Of a stretch of DNA of 64,000 nucleotides, positions 29,047-37,395 are shown in pieces (position 1 is the stretch's first letter; every line of letters starts with the position of its first letter). A program made the translations under genes and the position numbers. The DNA is taken from assembly GCA_964509885.1 (NCBI GenBank), contig CAZDZL010000015.1, positions 9,817-73,816 on the forward strand. Reading direction: 5' to 3'. The stretch comes from Palsa-1447 sp964509885 (lineage in GTDB: Bacteria > Verrucomicrobiota > Verrucomicrobiia > Opitutales > Opitutaceae). The notes under the pieces were generated by a model that was given only the letters and a program-made list of their open reading frames with translations, searched no databases and was not told the origin of the DNA.

Positions 29047-29823
29047 ATGAAATCCTCCTCGCGCAGAACGTTCTTCCAGCAGGCTGCGGCCGGCCTCGGC
29101 ATGCTCTCCCTGGCACCGTCCGGCCTGGGCGCGGGGGACGGGGGCGGCTCCAAGATGCTGAAGGTGGCCTGCGTGGGCGGGCACCCGGGAGACCCGGAGG
29201 CGGGCTCGGGAGGCACGCTGGCCCGGTTCGCCGCCGCGGGGCACTCGGTCACGAACATCTACTTCACCCGCGGCGAGGCGGGCGTTCCCGGCAAGACGCA
29301 TGACGAGGCCGCGGCGATCCGAACCGCCGAGGCAATCGCGGCATGTGCGATACTGGGTGCCAAGCCCGTCTTCGCTGGGCAGATGGACGGGGCCTCCGTC
29401 GTAAGCAACGAGTGGGTGGAGAGGATGGGGCAGCTGATCGCGGAGGAGAAACCCGACATCGTCTTCACCCACTGGCCCATCGATTCACACAAGGATCACC
29501 AGTGCGCGGGCCTGCTCACCATCCAGGCTTGGATGCGGGCGAAGGCGAGCTTCGAGCTCTATTTCTTCGAGGTCGGCTCAGGGGTCGAGACGATGACGTT
29601 TCATCCGACCGACTACGTCGATATCACCGCCGTCCAGGAGCTGAAGCGAAGAGCCGTGAACTGCCACGCGAGCCAGAACCCCCCGAAGATCTACGAACCG
29701 GGAGTCCCGGGGAACCAGGCGATCATGGAGGAGTACCGCGGCATGCAGATGGGGGTGAAGGCGGCGGAGGCCTTCGTGAAGTTGGTGGGCCTCAAGAAGG
29801 GAAACACGATCGCCGGCCTGTGA
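29047..29823 (+). CDS. PIG-L family deacetylase with Tat signal
   Basis: A 258-aa protein exported by the Tat route, judging from the twin-arginine start (SSRRTFFQQAAAGLGMLSLA). The PIG-L/LmbE fold is clear: VACVGGHPGDPEAGSGGTLA, then IYFTRGEAG, and FTHWPIDSHKDHQCAG. These enzymes remove N-acetyl groups from sugars using zinc. The usual HPDD is HPGD here (residues 46-49): the zinc-binding His and second Asp remain, but the first Asp, the general base in characterised members, is Gly. A good ribosome site (AAGGA) precedes the ATG. It follows the DUF4038 glycosidase, so both may act on the same polymer. Confidence 0.85.
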   Translation: MKSSSRRTFFQQAAAGLGMLSLAPSGLGAGDGGGSKMLKVACVGGHPGDPEAGSGGTLARFAAAGHSVTNIYFTRGEAGVPGKTHDEAAAIRTAEAIAACAILGAKPVFAGQMDGASVVSNEWVERMGQLIAEEKPDIVFTHWPIDSHKDHQCAGLLTIQAWMRAKASFELYFFEVGSGVETMTFHPTDYVDITAVQELKRRAVNCHASQNPPKIYEPGVPGNQAIMEEYRGMQMGVKAAEAFVKLVGLKKGNTIAGL

Positions 29824-29824
29824 T

Positions 29825-30037
29825 TCAGAGTAACGCCCGGAACTGTTGCGGCGTGAGGCCTGCATCCTTCGCGATTGCACCCATCGTGATGGCATTGATG
29901 GGCGAATGCCTTGGTATCGTCAGGCGGACGCTCCCGTTGCTCATGATCACGTGACCGCTCTGGCGCGCGATGCGGAAGCCGACCTTACGAAACACCCGCA
30001 CCGCGTCGCCCTGGCCGATTCCCGGAATCCGGGGCAT
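29825..30037 (-). CDS. hicA: HicA-type mRNA interferase toxin
   Basis: A 70-aa protein with the HicA double-stranded-RNA-binding-like fold: VFRKVGFRIARQSGHVIMSN with the catalytic His in SGH, then LTIPRHSPINAITMGAIAKD and GLTPQQF. Size and motifs are normal for the family, which cleaves mRNA. It lies 3 bp after its antitoxin gene, and its stop almost touches the stop of the converging PIG-L gene. Confidence 0.9.
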   Translation of the reverse strand: MPRIPGIGQGDAVRVFRKVGFRIARQSGHVIMSNGSVRLTIPRHSPINAITMGAIAKDAGLTPQQFRALL

Positions 30038-30040
30038 AGG

Positions 30041-30445
30041 CTAGATGAGCACGTCTGCCTGCTCGACCCGTTTTAGGCCCGTCTCTTCCTTTTCGACCTC
30101 AAGCCAGAGGCGTATCGCCTCTCTTATGTTCTTCAGCGCCTCCGTGCGGCTCTTTCCCTGCGAATGGCAGCCCGCGAGGTCCGGACAACTCACGGCCCAA
30201 CCCTCGGCAGATTCAAACAGGTTGATTTTGAACTGCAGGCGGCTTGACCGAACATAAGGGGAGGGAGACGCCTCGGCCAAAAATGCGCCAGGCGCTCGCT
30301 GGGCAACCGGATCCGGCACGACATACTCGCTCAGCTGCACGAAACGGCCGCCGCGCCGGATGACCACCGGGACCCCGTTCTTCAGAACGCTGTCGAGTAA
30401 CCGACCCAGCTTGGGCTTTGCCGTGGAAACCGTGAAATAGGTCAT
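30041..30445 (-). CDS. fused Phd-like/HicB antitoxin
   Basis: A 134-aa protein from the ATG at 30445. Residues 1-45 resemble the Phd/YefM antitoxin DNA-binding fold (TYFTVSTAKPKLGRLLDSVL, then GVPVVIRRGGRFVQL). Residues about 70-125 resemble HicB (FKINLFESAEGWAVSCPDLA, then CHSQGKSRTEALKNIREAIR). Classical HicB proteins carry their DNA-binding part (ribbon-helix-helix or HTH) at the C-terminus; here a Phd-like head at the N-terminus seems to replace it. It precedes hicA with a 3-bp gap, so the pair should be co-expressed and self-repressed. Confidence 0.8.
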   Translation of the reverse strand: MTYFTVSTAKPKLGRLLDSVLKNGVPVVIRRGGRFVQLSEYVVPDPVAQRAPGAFLAEASPSPYVRSSRLQFKINLFESAEGWAVSCPDLAGCHSQGKSRTEALKNIREAIRLWLEVEKEETGLKRVEQADVLI

Positions 30446-30508
30446 GGACCGATATTCGGTCCAAAAAGAGACCATGTCAACGCTGCGCGGAACCCCGCGC
30501 GAATTGCC

Positions 30509-31576
30509 TCAGTTGCTCGCGACGAGCGCGGGGGCCGGCGCCTTGACCTCCGTGAAGAGCACCATCCTGGAGAGCTGCGCCGGCTTGTCCCCCTCGGGAA
30601 GAACCCGCGCCTCGACCCCGTCGATCTCCGCGTAGCCGATGGTCATCATGTTGACGCGGTGGCCCGTGGAGGCGCGATCGGGAAGGTTGAACTCGCGGCC
30701 CTGGTTCAGCCAGAGGCGGCGCTCGGTGAGGCCGCTGAACCAGCGGTCCGGGCCCAGGCCCTTGGGATCCTCGGCCTCGACCAGGTCGGTCGGCACCCAG
30801 CCGTAGCCCGGGAGGAAGTACTCGGCCCAGCAGCGGTAGCCGGGATCGACGTTCTTGCCGGCATTGGCCTCGCGAAGCCTGTAGCCCATCTGGAGCCGGG
30901 CCGGGATGCCCCGCGAGCGCGCCAGGGCGATGAAGAGCGAGTGAATGTCGGTGCAGGTCCCGCCGCCGTGGGCGAGGCACGTCTCGGCGTCGCCCGCGCT
31001 GTACTTCGACTTGGACGGGTCCCTCGAGTAGTGGATGGTGCTGCCGGCGACGAGGGTCAGGAGGGCCTTGGCCTCCACGGCGGGATTGGTCTCGGCGCCG
31101 CAGGCCTTGGCTGCCATGGCCGAGATGGCGGGCGTGACCTGCATGTGCGGGGCGTCCTGCACCAGCTCGTCGGCAAACACCTGCCTGACGGTGTCCGTTA
31201 TCTGGCCGACCTTGGCGGGATCAACGGCGACGGACACGGAACGGCGCCGGAGCGTGAAGTCGAGCTTCGCCGACAGGGTGGGCGAGGAGGGCGTCGAGAC
31301 CTCGGTGAACAGGAACCGGTTCCCGTGGTCGGCCTCGCGCACGATGCTCCATTTTCCGGGAATCGTGGCGGCCAGGTCCAGGACCTCCTGGTCCGTGTTG
31401 TCGCCCGGGACTGATATCCACCATTTCACCGTGTGGGTGCCGTCCGGGATGCCGGAGAGCGTGACCGTCTGTTCCACTTGGTAGGTCGCGGTTCCCGGAT
31501 CCAAGGCCGTCTGGGCGGGCATGGCCGTTGCGTATCCGGTGGCGAGCATGGCGAGGAGGAGACGGGTGGTATTCAT
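30509..31576 (-). CDS. secreted transglutaminase-like protein lacking the catalytic His
   Basis: About 355 aa from the ATG at 31576, with a signal peptide (MNTTRLLLAMLATGYATAMP). An N-terminal beta domain precedes a transglutaminase-core domain from about residue 150. The catalytic Cys is Cys208 in GGTCTDIHSLFIALARSRG, and Asp264 lies in GYGWVPTDL. The His normally found in HCWAEFY is Arg248 here (PGYRCWAEYF), one base from a His codon. Intact members hydrolyse or cross-link peptides; this one may be inactive or use another residue. It lies between the toxin-antitoxin pair (63-bp gap) and rhaT (196-bp gap). Confidence 0.82.
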   Translation of the reverse strand: MNTTRLLLAMLATGYATAMPAQTALDPGTATYQVEQTVTLSGIPDGTHTVKWWISVPGDNTDQEVLDLAATIPGKWSIVREADHGNRFLFTEVSTPSSPTLSAKLDFTLRRRSVSVAVDPAKVGQITDTVRQVFADELVQDAPHMQVTPAISAMAAKACGAETNPAVEAKALLTLVAGSTIHYSRDPSKSKYSAGDAETCLAHGGGTCTDIHSLFIALARSRGIPARLQMGYRLREANAGKNVDPGYRCWAEYFLPGYGWVPTDLVEAEDPKGLGPDRWFSGLTERRLWLNQGREFNLPDRASTGHRVNMMTIGYAEIDGVEARVLPEGDKPAQLSRMVLFTEVKAPAPALVASN

Positions 31577-31772
31577 GGGGGTAAGAGGAGGTCGGGACAC
31601 CGACGTGTGCCGGGATTCCCGAGGCTCCTCCACCGCCGCCCGCAGCCGCAATGGCGGTGGGACCAAGGCGCTGAATTATTTGGTCACTCGCGCGAAATCC
31701 GTGGCGGATGGCACCGAACCGTCCCGACGCCAACGGAGCGGCAGCGGCGACGCGGGGCCGACTCGCAAGCCA

Positions 31773-32867
31773 TCACTTGGCGTGCACGCCCAGGTAATTG
31801 CCGTAGCCGACGGTCAGCGTGGAAAAGACGAGGGTCGCGATGCCGAATCCGATCAGAAGGTGCGTCCGCCGGCTCGCGCCCTTCCATTCGTGAAGGATCC
31901 AGCCCCACATGGTGCTGAAGATGATGATGCTGGCCATGTGCAGCGTCCACGAGGAGAAGCGGAAGCGCCCCATCTGAGTCTCACCCATGGTGTAGAAGAA
32001 GAACTGCAGGTACCACGTCGTGCCCGCGACCGCGCAGAAAAAGAGGTTGCTTGCCACGGGTATGCGCGTGTCCGCGGGGGCGGTATCCCCGGCTGGGGGC
32101 CGAAGGCTGCGGCTCGCGTACTGGTAGCCCGTCCTGTTGCGCAGGTTGAGCGCGACGCACCAGATCAGGTTCGTCGTGAATCCCCCGAGGAGGACGACGA
32201 CCAGCTTGGGCAGCCCGGTCCAGATCGTTCCCGTACCGGCCGCCGCCGACAAGTCGGATATCGGGGCACCCGCGTCGAGCCCGTAGGCGAAGCACGAGCT
32301 CATGACCCCGGAGAAGACGGCCACGAGCATGCCCTTCCTGAAGCTGAACTCCTTGATCGCGGCCTTCTTTGTCTCGTCGGACATCTCGCGCTCCTTCGAG
32401 AATCCGGCAAGGGCCGCGACCGAGATGCCGATGAGGCAGATCGCGACGCCGACCAGAGTGACCTTGCCGGAACCGGTGGCGGCGATCGCCGCCAGCTGCC
32501 CCTTGAAGATCGGCGGCACGAGGGTCCCGAACGCCGCGCAGAAGCCCAGCGCGACGCCCATGCCGAGGGACATCCCGAGGTAGCGCATCGTGAGGCCGAA
32601 GGTCAGCCCGCCGATGCCCCAGAGAGCGCCGAACATCCAGGCGTAGAAGAGCGTGCGCGCCGGCGTGCGGCCGAGGACGCCGACCAGGTCGTTCGTCATG
32701 AGGAGCCCGAGCGCCCAGGGGGCGATGATCCAGCTGAAGAAGCCGCCCACGAGCCAGTAGGTCTCCCAGGCCCAGTTGCGGACGCGCCGGTAGGGGACGT
32801 AGAAGCTCCCGGAGGCCAGGCCGCCGAGCCAGTGGAAGCAGACGCCGAGGAACGGATTGGGGTTCAT
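31773..32867 (-). CDS. rhaT: L-rhamnose/proton symporter
   Basis: A 364-aa inner-membrane protein with about ten helices matching RhaT of the drug/metabolite transporter superfamily. It starts with GVCFHWLGGLASGSFYVPYR and YWLVGGFFSWIIAPW, contains GLTFGLTMRYLGMSLGMGVA, and has the long central loop (KEREMSDETKKAAIKEFSFR) followed by GMLVAVFSGVMSSCFAYGL. It should bring L-rhamnose into the cytoplasm. It is encoded 35 bp downstream of the AraC-type regulator and next to the rhamnose catabolic genes. Confidence 0.95.
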   Translation of the reverse strand: MNPNPFLGVCFHWLGGLASGSFYVPYRRVRNWAWETYWLVGGFFSWIIAPWALGLLMTNDLVGVLGRTPARTLFYAWMFGALWGIGGLTFGLTMRYLGMSLGMGVALGFCAAFGTLVPPIFKGQLAAIAATGSGKVTLVGVAICLIGISVAALAGFSKEREMSDETKKAAIKEFSFRKGMLVAVFSGVMSSCFAYGLDAGAPISDLSAAAGTGTIWTGLPKLVVVLLGGFTTNLIWCVALNLRNRTGYQYASRSLRPPAGDTAPADTRIPVASNLFFCAVAGTTWYLQFFFYTMGETQMGRFRFSSWTLHMASIIIFSTMWGWILHEWKGASRRTHLLIGFGIATLVFSTLTVGYGNYLGVHAK

Positions 32868-32902
32868 GAGGGGTCTTGGGGTTGGGGCCTCGCGAAGGCC
32901 TG

Positions 32903-33784
32903 TCAGTCGCGCCGCCTTCGCCAGTGGTCGGGCGACTGCCCGTACTGCTTCTTGAAGGCCGCCGAGAGATGGAACGGGGAGGCGAACCCGAGGCGCTCCG
33001 ATATCGACTGGAGGCTTTCCGAGGAGCTGCCAATCAGGCGCCGCGCCTTCTCCATGCGCAGGCGGCGCACGTACTGGTACGGGGCCAGCCCGGTGTGCCG
33101 CTTGAACTCGCGTCGGAAGTAGGAGTAGGCCACGCCGAGCTCCCGGGCGAGGCCGGGAATCGAGGGCGGGCTGTCGACGGCGTCCATGAGCAGCCGCTCG
33201 GCCCTGGCGACAAAGCTCGTGATGGGGCGCGAGGGCGCAAGGAGCCGGGGCGCCTCGACGACGAGCGAGAGGATCTGCAGGCCCAGGGCGGCCGCCTCGG
33301 CGTCAAAGCCCGCCGCTGAAACCGACATGCGGGAGCGGACCTCGTCCATGAGAGCCTCGAGCCTCGCGGCGCGCTCGATCTTGACCACGCAGTGTGCGGC
33401 CCCCAGCACGCCCTTCTTGTATAAGGCATCGGGCGTCGCCCCCTGGAGCTCGATCCAGTGCTCCGTCCAGCCCGTCCCGGGATCGGGCGCGTAGCGGTGC
33501 CACACGCCGGGAAGGACGATGAGCGCGGTGCCGGCCTCAATGGGGACGAGGCCCGTCGCGCGCGACTCGAAGCGTCCGCGGCCCTCCGCGATGAAGACGA
33601 TCTGGCACGCGCCGAGCACGCGGCCGGTGTCCCAGCTGAAATGGTGGTCGGCGGGGTGCCCGGGGGGCGGGTAGGGCGAACCCGCCGGGCAGGTCTGGTG
33701 GCCGCAGCCCGTCACGGCGATTCCCCAGGCTTCCGACTCGGGAGGATTTACAAGATAATGGCGGGAGTCGCGGGGGGGACGCAT
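32903..33784 (-). CDS. AraC-family transcriptional regulator of the rhamnose cluster
   Basis: A 293-aa regulator. An N-terminal cupin domain for sugar sensing (WDTGRVLGACQIVFIAEGRG, then GTALIVLPGVWHRYAPDPG) is followed by two helix-turn-helix motifs of the AraC/XylS type in the last 100 residues (SIPGLARELGVAYSYFRREF, then LGFASPFHLSAAFKKQYGQS). It diverges from rhaA and precedes rhaT, so it most likely activates both directions in response to L-rhamnose, the role of RhaS/RhaR in enterobacteria. It is not clearly orthologous to either. Confidence 0.9.
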   Translation of the reverse strand: MRPPRDSRHYLVNPPESEAWGIAVTGCGHQTCPAGSPYPPPGHPADHHFSWDTGRVLGACQIVFIAEGRGRFESRATGLVPIEAGTALIVLPGVWHRYAPDPGTGWTEHWIELQGATPDALYKKGVLGAAHCVVKIERAARLEALMDEVRSRMSVSAAGFDAEAAALGLQILSLVVEAPRLLAPSRPITSFVARAERLLMDAVDSPPSIPGLARELGVAYSYFRREFKRHTGLAPYQYVRRLRMEKARRLIGSSSESLQSISERLGFASPFHLSAAFKKQYGQSPDHWRRRRD

Positions 33785-33936
33785 GCAGGGTCAATTTATG
33801 AATGCAAAAGGTCAGCGCCGGCATTCCAAGTCAAGTTTCAATGGGGTATGATCGCCATTCTCCTCCGGGTCAGACACGTGATTCGAGTGTCAGAAACTGC
33901 ATTGAGCTTCACCCCAACCTCCACCAGCCTGCCCGT
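33785..33936. promoter_or_regulatory. divergent promoter region of the rhamnose cluster with repeat motifs
   Basis: This 152-bp gap separates the AraC regulator from rhaA. The pentamer GGTCA occurs at 33789-33793 and 33810-33814, spaced 21 bp (two helical turns) as is typical for AraC-family half-sites, and again at 33868-33872. GAATGC (33800-33805) and GCATTC (33821-33826) form an inverted repeat of the same 21-bp spacing. GACAC/GTGTC (33873-33877 and 33887-33891) form another. These are candidate regulator sites; short motifs of this kind also occur by chance. Confidence 0.35.
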
Positions 33937-35193
33937 GTGAGCACCCCCGCCTACACTTCAGCCCTCGAGGCCTATGCCGCCTGCGGCGTCGATGCCGAGG
34001 CCGCCTTGGCAACGCTGGCCGCGACCCCGGTCTCGCTGCACTGCTGGCAGGGCGACGACGTCGGCGGCTTCGAGAGGCCCGGGGCGACGCTCGGCGGCGG
34101 CGGGATCCAGGTCACGGGCCGCCACCCGGGCAAGGCGAGGACGGTGGACGAGCTGCGCGCGGACCTCGACATGGCTCTGCGCCTGATCCCGGGCCGCCAC
34201 CGCGTCAACCTGCACGCGATCTACGGGGAGTTCGGGGGACGAACCGTTGCGCGCAACGAGATCGGGCCGGTGCACTTCTCCGGCTGGATCGAGTGGGCCC
34301 GGGCCCGGGGCCTCGGGCTCGATTTCAACCCGACCTTCTTCTCGCACCCCCTCGCCGACGACGGCTACACGCTCTCGCACCGCGACCCCTCGGTCAGGAT
34401 GTTCTGGATCGAGCACGCCATCGCGTGCCGCCGCATAGCGGCGGCGATGGGGCGCGCGCTCGGGAAGGCGGCCGTCACCAACCTCTGGATCCCGGACGGC
34501 TGCAAGGACACGCCGGTCGACCGCAAGGGGCCCCGCGAGCGCCTCGAGGAGTCCCTCGACGCCGCATTCAGCGAGGCTATAGACCCCGAGTGCCAGGTCG
34601 ACGCCGTGGAAAGCAAGCTCTTCGGCATCGGCTCGGAGAGCTACGTCGTCGGCTCGCACGAATTCTACCTGGGGTACGCGGTCAAGCGCCAGATGCTCCT
34701 CTGCCTCGACATGGGCCATTTCCACCCGACCGAGTCCGTCGCCGACAAGGTGAGCTCGCTCCTTCAGTTCGTGCCGGGACTTCTCCTGCACGTGAGCCGC
34801 GGGGTCCGCTGGGACAGCGACCACGTGGTGCTGTTCGACGATCCCACGCGGGCGGTCATGGAGGAGGTCGTGCGCGGGGGGTTCCTCGGGCGCACCCACG
34901 TCGGGCTCGATTTCTTTGACGGGAGCATCAACCGGGTGGCGGCGTGGGCCATCGGGGCGCGCAACACGCAGAAGTGCCTGCTCGCGGCGCTGCTCGAGCC
35001 CGTGGGGGAGCTGAGGCGCCTCGAGAACGAAGGTGACCTGGCCGCCCGGCTCGCCCTGATGGAGGAATCCAGGACGCTCCCGCTCGGGGCGGTGTGGGAG
35101 GAGTTCTGCCGCAGGAACAGCACCCCTGCCGACCGCGCGTGGCTCGCCGAGGTGCGCCGGTACCAAAGGGACGTCCTCGCGGCCCGGGGCTGA
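33937..35193 (+). CDS. rhaA: L-rhamnose isomerase
   Basis: A 418-aa enzyme converting L-rhamnose to L-rhamnulose in the cytoplasm. The GTG at 33937 gives the usual RhaA length and starts just before the conserved N-terminus; a longer in-frame extension has no family character. Family motifs include SLHCWQGDDVGGFE, RVNLHAIYGE, FNPTFFSHPLADDGYTLSH, VTNLWIPDGCKDTPVDR and LCLDMGHFHPTES, which hold the metal-binding His/Asp/Glu residues. It is the first gene of rhaA-rhaD/SDR-rhaB, with 6 bp to the next gene. Confidence 0.93.
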   Translation: MSTPAYTSALEAYAACGVDAEAALATLAATPVSLHCWQGDDVGGFERPGATLGGGGIQVTGRHPGKARTVDELRADLDMALRLIPGRHRVNLHAIYGEFGGRTVARNEIGPVHFSGWIEWARARGLGLDFNPTFFSHPLADDGYTLSHRDPSVRMFWIEHAIACRRIAAAMGRALGKAAVTNLWIPDGCKDTPVDRKGPRERLEESLDAAFSEAIDPECQVDAVESKLFGIGSESYVVGSHEFYLGYAVKRQMLLCLDMGHFHPTESVADKVSSLLQFVPGLLLHVSRGVRWDSDHVVLFDDPTRAVMEEVVRGGFLGRTHVGLDFFDGSINRVAAWAIGARNTQKCLLAALLEPVGELRRLENEGDLAARLALMEESRTLPLGAVWEEFCRRNSTPADRAWLAEVRRYQRDVLAARG

Positions 35194-35199
35194 CACTCC

Positions 35200-37395
35200 A
35201 TGAAGACCTCCTTCAAGCACGTGAACGACCTCTGGGACGACGCCAAGGCGGCGTCGCTGGACCCGGTCGAGCGCCTCGTCTACCGCTCCAACCTGCTGGG
35301 AAGCGACCAGCGGATCACCAACACCGGCGGGGGCAACACGTCCTCCAAGCTCCCCGGAAGGGATCCCCTCACCGGCTCGGCGGTCGACGTGCTCTGGGTC
35401 AAGGGATCGGGAGGGGACCTGCGCACCAGCACGAGGGCCAACTTCTCCTCGCTCTACCAGGACCGGCTTACGGGGCTGAGGGAGGCCTACCTGGCCCGCG
35501 CGGACCGGGGCCTCAAGTCGGCGGCCGAGGACGACATGGTGGCGATGTACGCCCACGCGACGTACAACTTGAACCCCCGCGCGCCGTCGATCGACACCCC
35601 GCTGCATTCCTTCCTGCCGGGAAGGCACGTCGACCACATGCACCCGAACGCCGTCATCGCGGTCGCCGCGTCGGCGGGCTGCGAGCGCCTGACCCGCGAG
35701 ATCTTCGGGGGCCGGATGGCCTACGTGCCGTGGATGCGGCCGGGATTCGAGCTGGGGCTCGCGATGCAGGCCATCGTGGAGGCCGACCCCAAGGTCGGGG
35801 CGATCATGATGGGCCAGCACGGCTTCATTTCCTGGGCCGAGGACGACAGGCAGTGCTACGCCGCGACGCTGGGCTTCATCGAGGAGGCCGCCGCCTACAT
35901 CGAGTCGAAGTATGCGGCGAAGGGCGGGGACGCCGCCGCCTTCGGGGGCGCGAGGCACGCGCCGATGGAGACGTCGGCCGCTCGCACGGTGCTCTGCTCG
36001 ATCCTTCCCTGGCTGCGCGGGCGGGTGTCGGCCGAGAAGAACCTGGTCGCGACCGTGCAGGCGGGCCCGGGCATCCTGCGGTTTGTGAACTCCAGGGACG
36101 CCGCGCGGCTGGCGGAGCTCGGCACCTCGTGCCCCGACCACTTCCTGAGGACAAAGATCAAGCCGCTCTACGTCGACTGGGACCCCAAGTCCGGGGACGC
36201 CGGCAAGCTCCGGGCGAAGCTGGCCGAGGGCCTCGAGCGCTACCGGGCGGACTATGCGGCCTACTACGCGAGGTGCAGGCGCCCGAGCTCGCCCGCGATG
36301 CGCGACCCGAACCCGACGGTCGTCCTCATCCCCGGGATCGGCATGGTCGCCTGGGGCAAGGACAAGTCGGAGTCGCGCGTGACGGCGGAGTTCTACACGG
36401 CCGCCGTCGAGGTGATGCGCGGGGCCGAGGCGATCGACCGGTACAGCGCGCTGCCCCTCCAGGAGGCCTTTGACATCGAGTACTGGCTCCTCGAGGAGGC
36501 CAAGCTCAGGCGCATGCCGCCGGAGAGGGAGCTCGCGAGGCAGGTGGTGGTCGTCGTGGGCGCGGGCTCCGGCATCGGCCGGGAGACGGCGCTTCGGCTG
36601 GCTGGGGAGGGCGCCCATGTCGCGGCCGCCGACCTGAGCGAAAGCGCGGCGCAGGCGACCGCCGCCGAGATCACGAAGAAGCACGGCAGCGGCATCGGCG
36701 TCGCCGGCGAGGGCCTGTCCGCGTGCGGCCCCGCCGTGGGCCTCGGCGTCGACGTGACCGACCGAGCCAGCATCCGGCGGATGCTCGACAACGTCGCCTA
36801 CGCCTACGGCGGGTTCGACTCGATATGCGTCACGGCCGGCGTCTTCGTGCCGAGCGACACGACGGGGCACATCCCCGACGACAAGTGGGCGCTCAACTTC
36901 GGTGTCAACGTGACGGGGAGCTACCTCGTGGCCGACGAGGCCGCGAAGACGTGGAGGGAGCAGGGACTTCCGGGCAGCCTCGTCCTCACCACCTCCGCGA
37001 ACGCCGTCGTCGCCAAGAGGGGATCGCTCGCCTATGACGCGTCGAAGGCGGCGGCCAACCACCTCGTGCGCGAGCTCGCCATCGAGCTCGCCCCGCTGGT
37101 GCGCGTGAACGGCGTCGCCCCGGCCACGGTGGTGCAGGGCAGCGCGATGTTCCCCCGGGAGAGGGTGATCGGGTCGATGGCAAAGTACGGCCTGCCGTAT
37201 GCAGACGGCGAGCCGACCGAGGCGCTGGTCGCGAAGCTCGCCCAGTTCTACGCCGACCGGACGCTCACCAAGTCGCCCATCACGACGGCCGACCAGGCCG
37301 AGGCGTACTTCCTCCTCGTGAGCCGGCGCCTGAGCAAGACCACGGGCCAGGTCCTCGCCGTCGACGGCGGCCTTCCCGAGGCCTTCCTTCGGTAG
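35200..37395 (+). CDS. bifunctional rhamnulose-1-phosphate aldolase / short-chain dehydrogenase
   Basis: A 731-aa fusion. Residues 1 to about 430 are a class II aldolase domain that splits L-rhamnulose 1-phosphate into dihydroxyacetone phosphate and L-lactaldehyde; zinc-ligand His residues lie in PLHSFLPGRHVDHMHPNA (about 135-152). Residues from about 445 form a short-chain dehydrogenase: nucleotide motif GAGSGIG at about 454-460 and the catalytic pair Tyr612/Lys616 in AYDASKAA. The dehydrogenase half probably oxidises or reduces L-lactaldehyde. This fused form is known from other bacteria as RhaD/RhaE-type proteins. Its stop is followed directly by rhaB. Confidence 0.93.
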   Translation: MKTSFKHVNDLWDDAKAASLDPVERLVYRSNLLGSDQRITNTGGGNTSSKLPGRDPLTGSAVDVLWVKGSGGDLRTSTRANFSSLYQDRLTGLREAYLARADRGLKSAAEDDMVAMYAHATYNLNPRAPSIDTPLHSFLPGRHVDHMHPNAVIAVAASAGCERLTREIFGGRMAYVPWMRPGFELGLAMQAIVEADPKVGAIMMGQHGFISWAEDDRQCYAATLGFIEEAAAYIESKYAAKGGDAAAFGGARHAPMETSAARTVLCSILPWLRGRVSAEKNLVATVQAGPGILRFVNSRDAARLAELGTSCPDHFLRTKIKPLYVDWDPKSGDAGKLRAKLAEGLERYRADYAAYYARCRRPSSPAMRDPNPTVVLIPGIGMVAWGKDKSESRVTAEFYTAAVEVMRGAEAIDRYSALPLQEAFDIEYWLLEEAKLRRMPPERELARQVVVVVGAGSGIGRETALRLAGEGAHVAAADLSESAAQATAAEITKKHGSGIGVAGEGLSACGPAVGLGVDVTDRASIRRMLDNVAYAYGGFDSICVTAGVFVPSDTTGHIPDDKWALNFGVNVTGSYLVADEAAKTWREQGLPGSLVLTTSANAVVAKRGSLAYDASKAAANHLVRELAIELAPLVRVNGVAPATVVQGSAMFPRERVIGSMAKYGLPYADGEPTEALVAKLAQFYADRTLTKSPITTADQAEAYFLLVSRRLSKTTGQVLAVDGGLPEAFLR

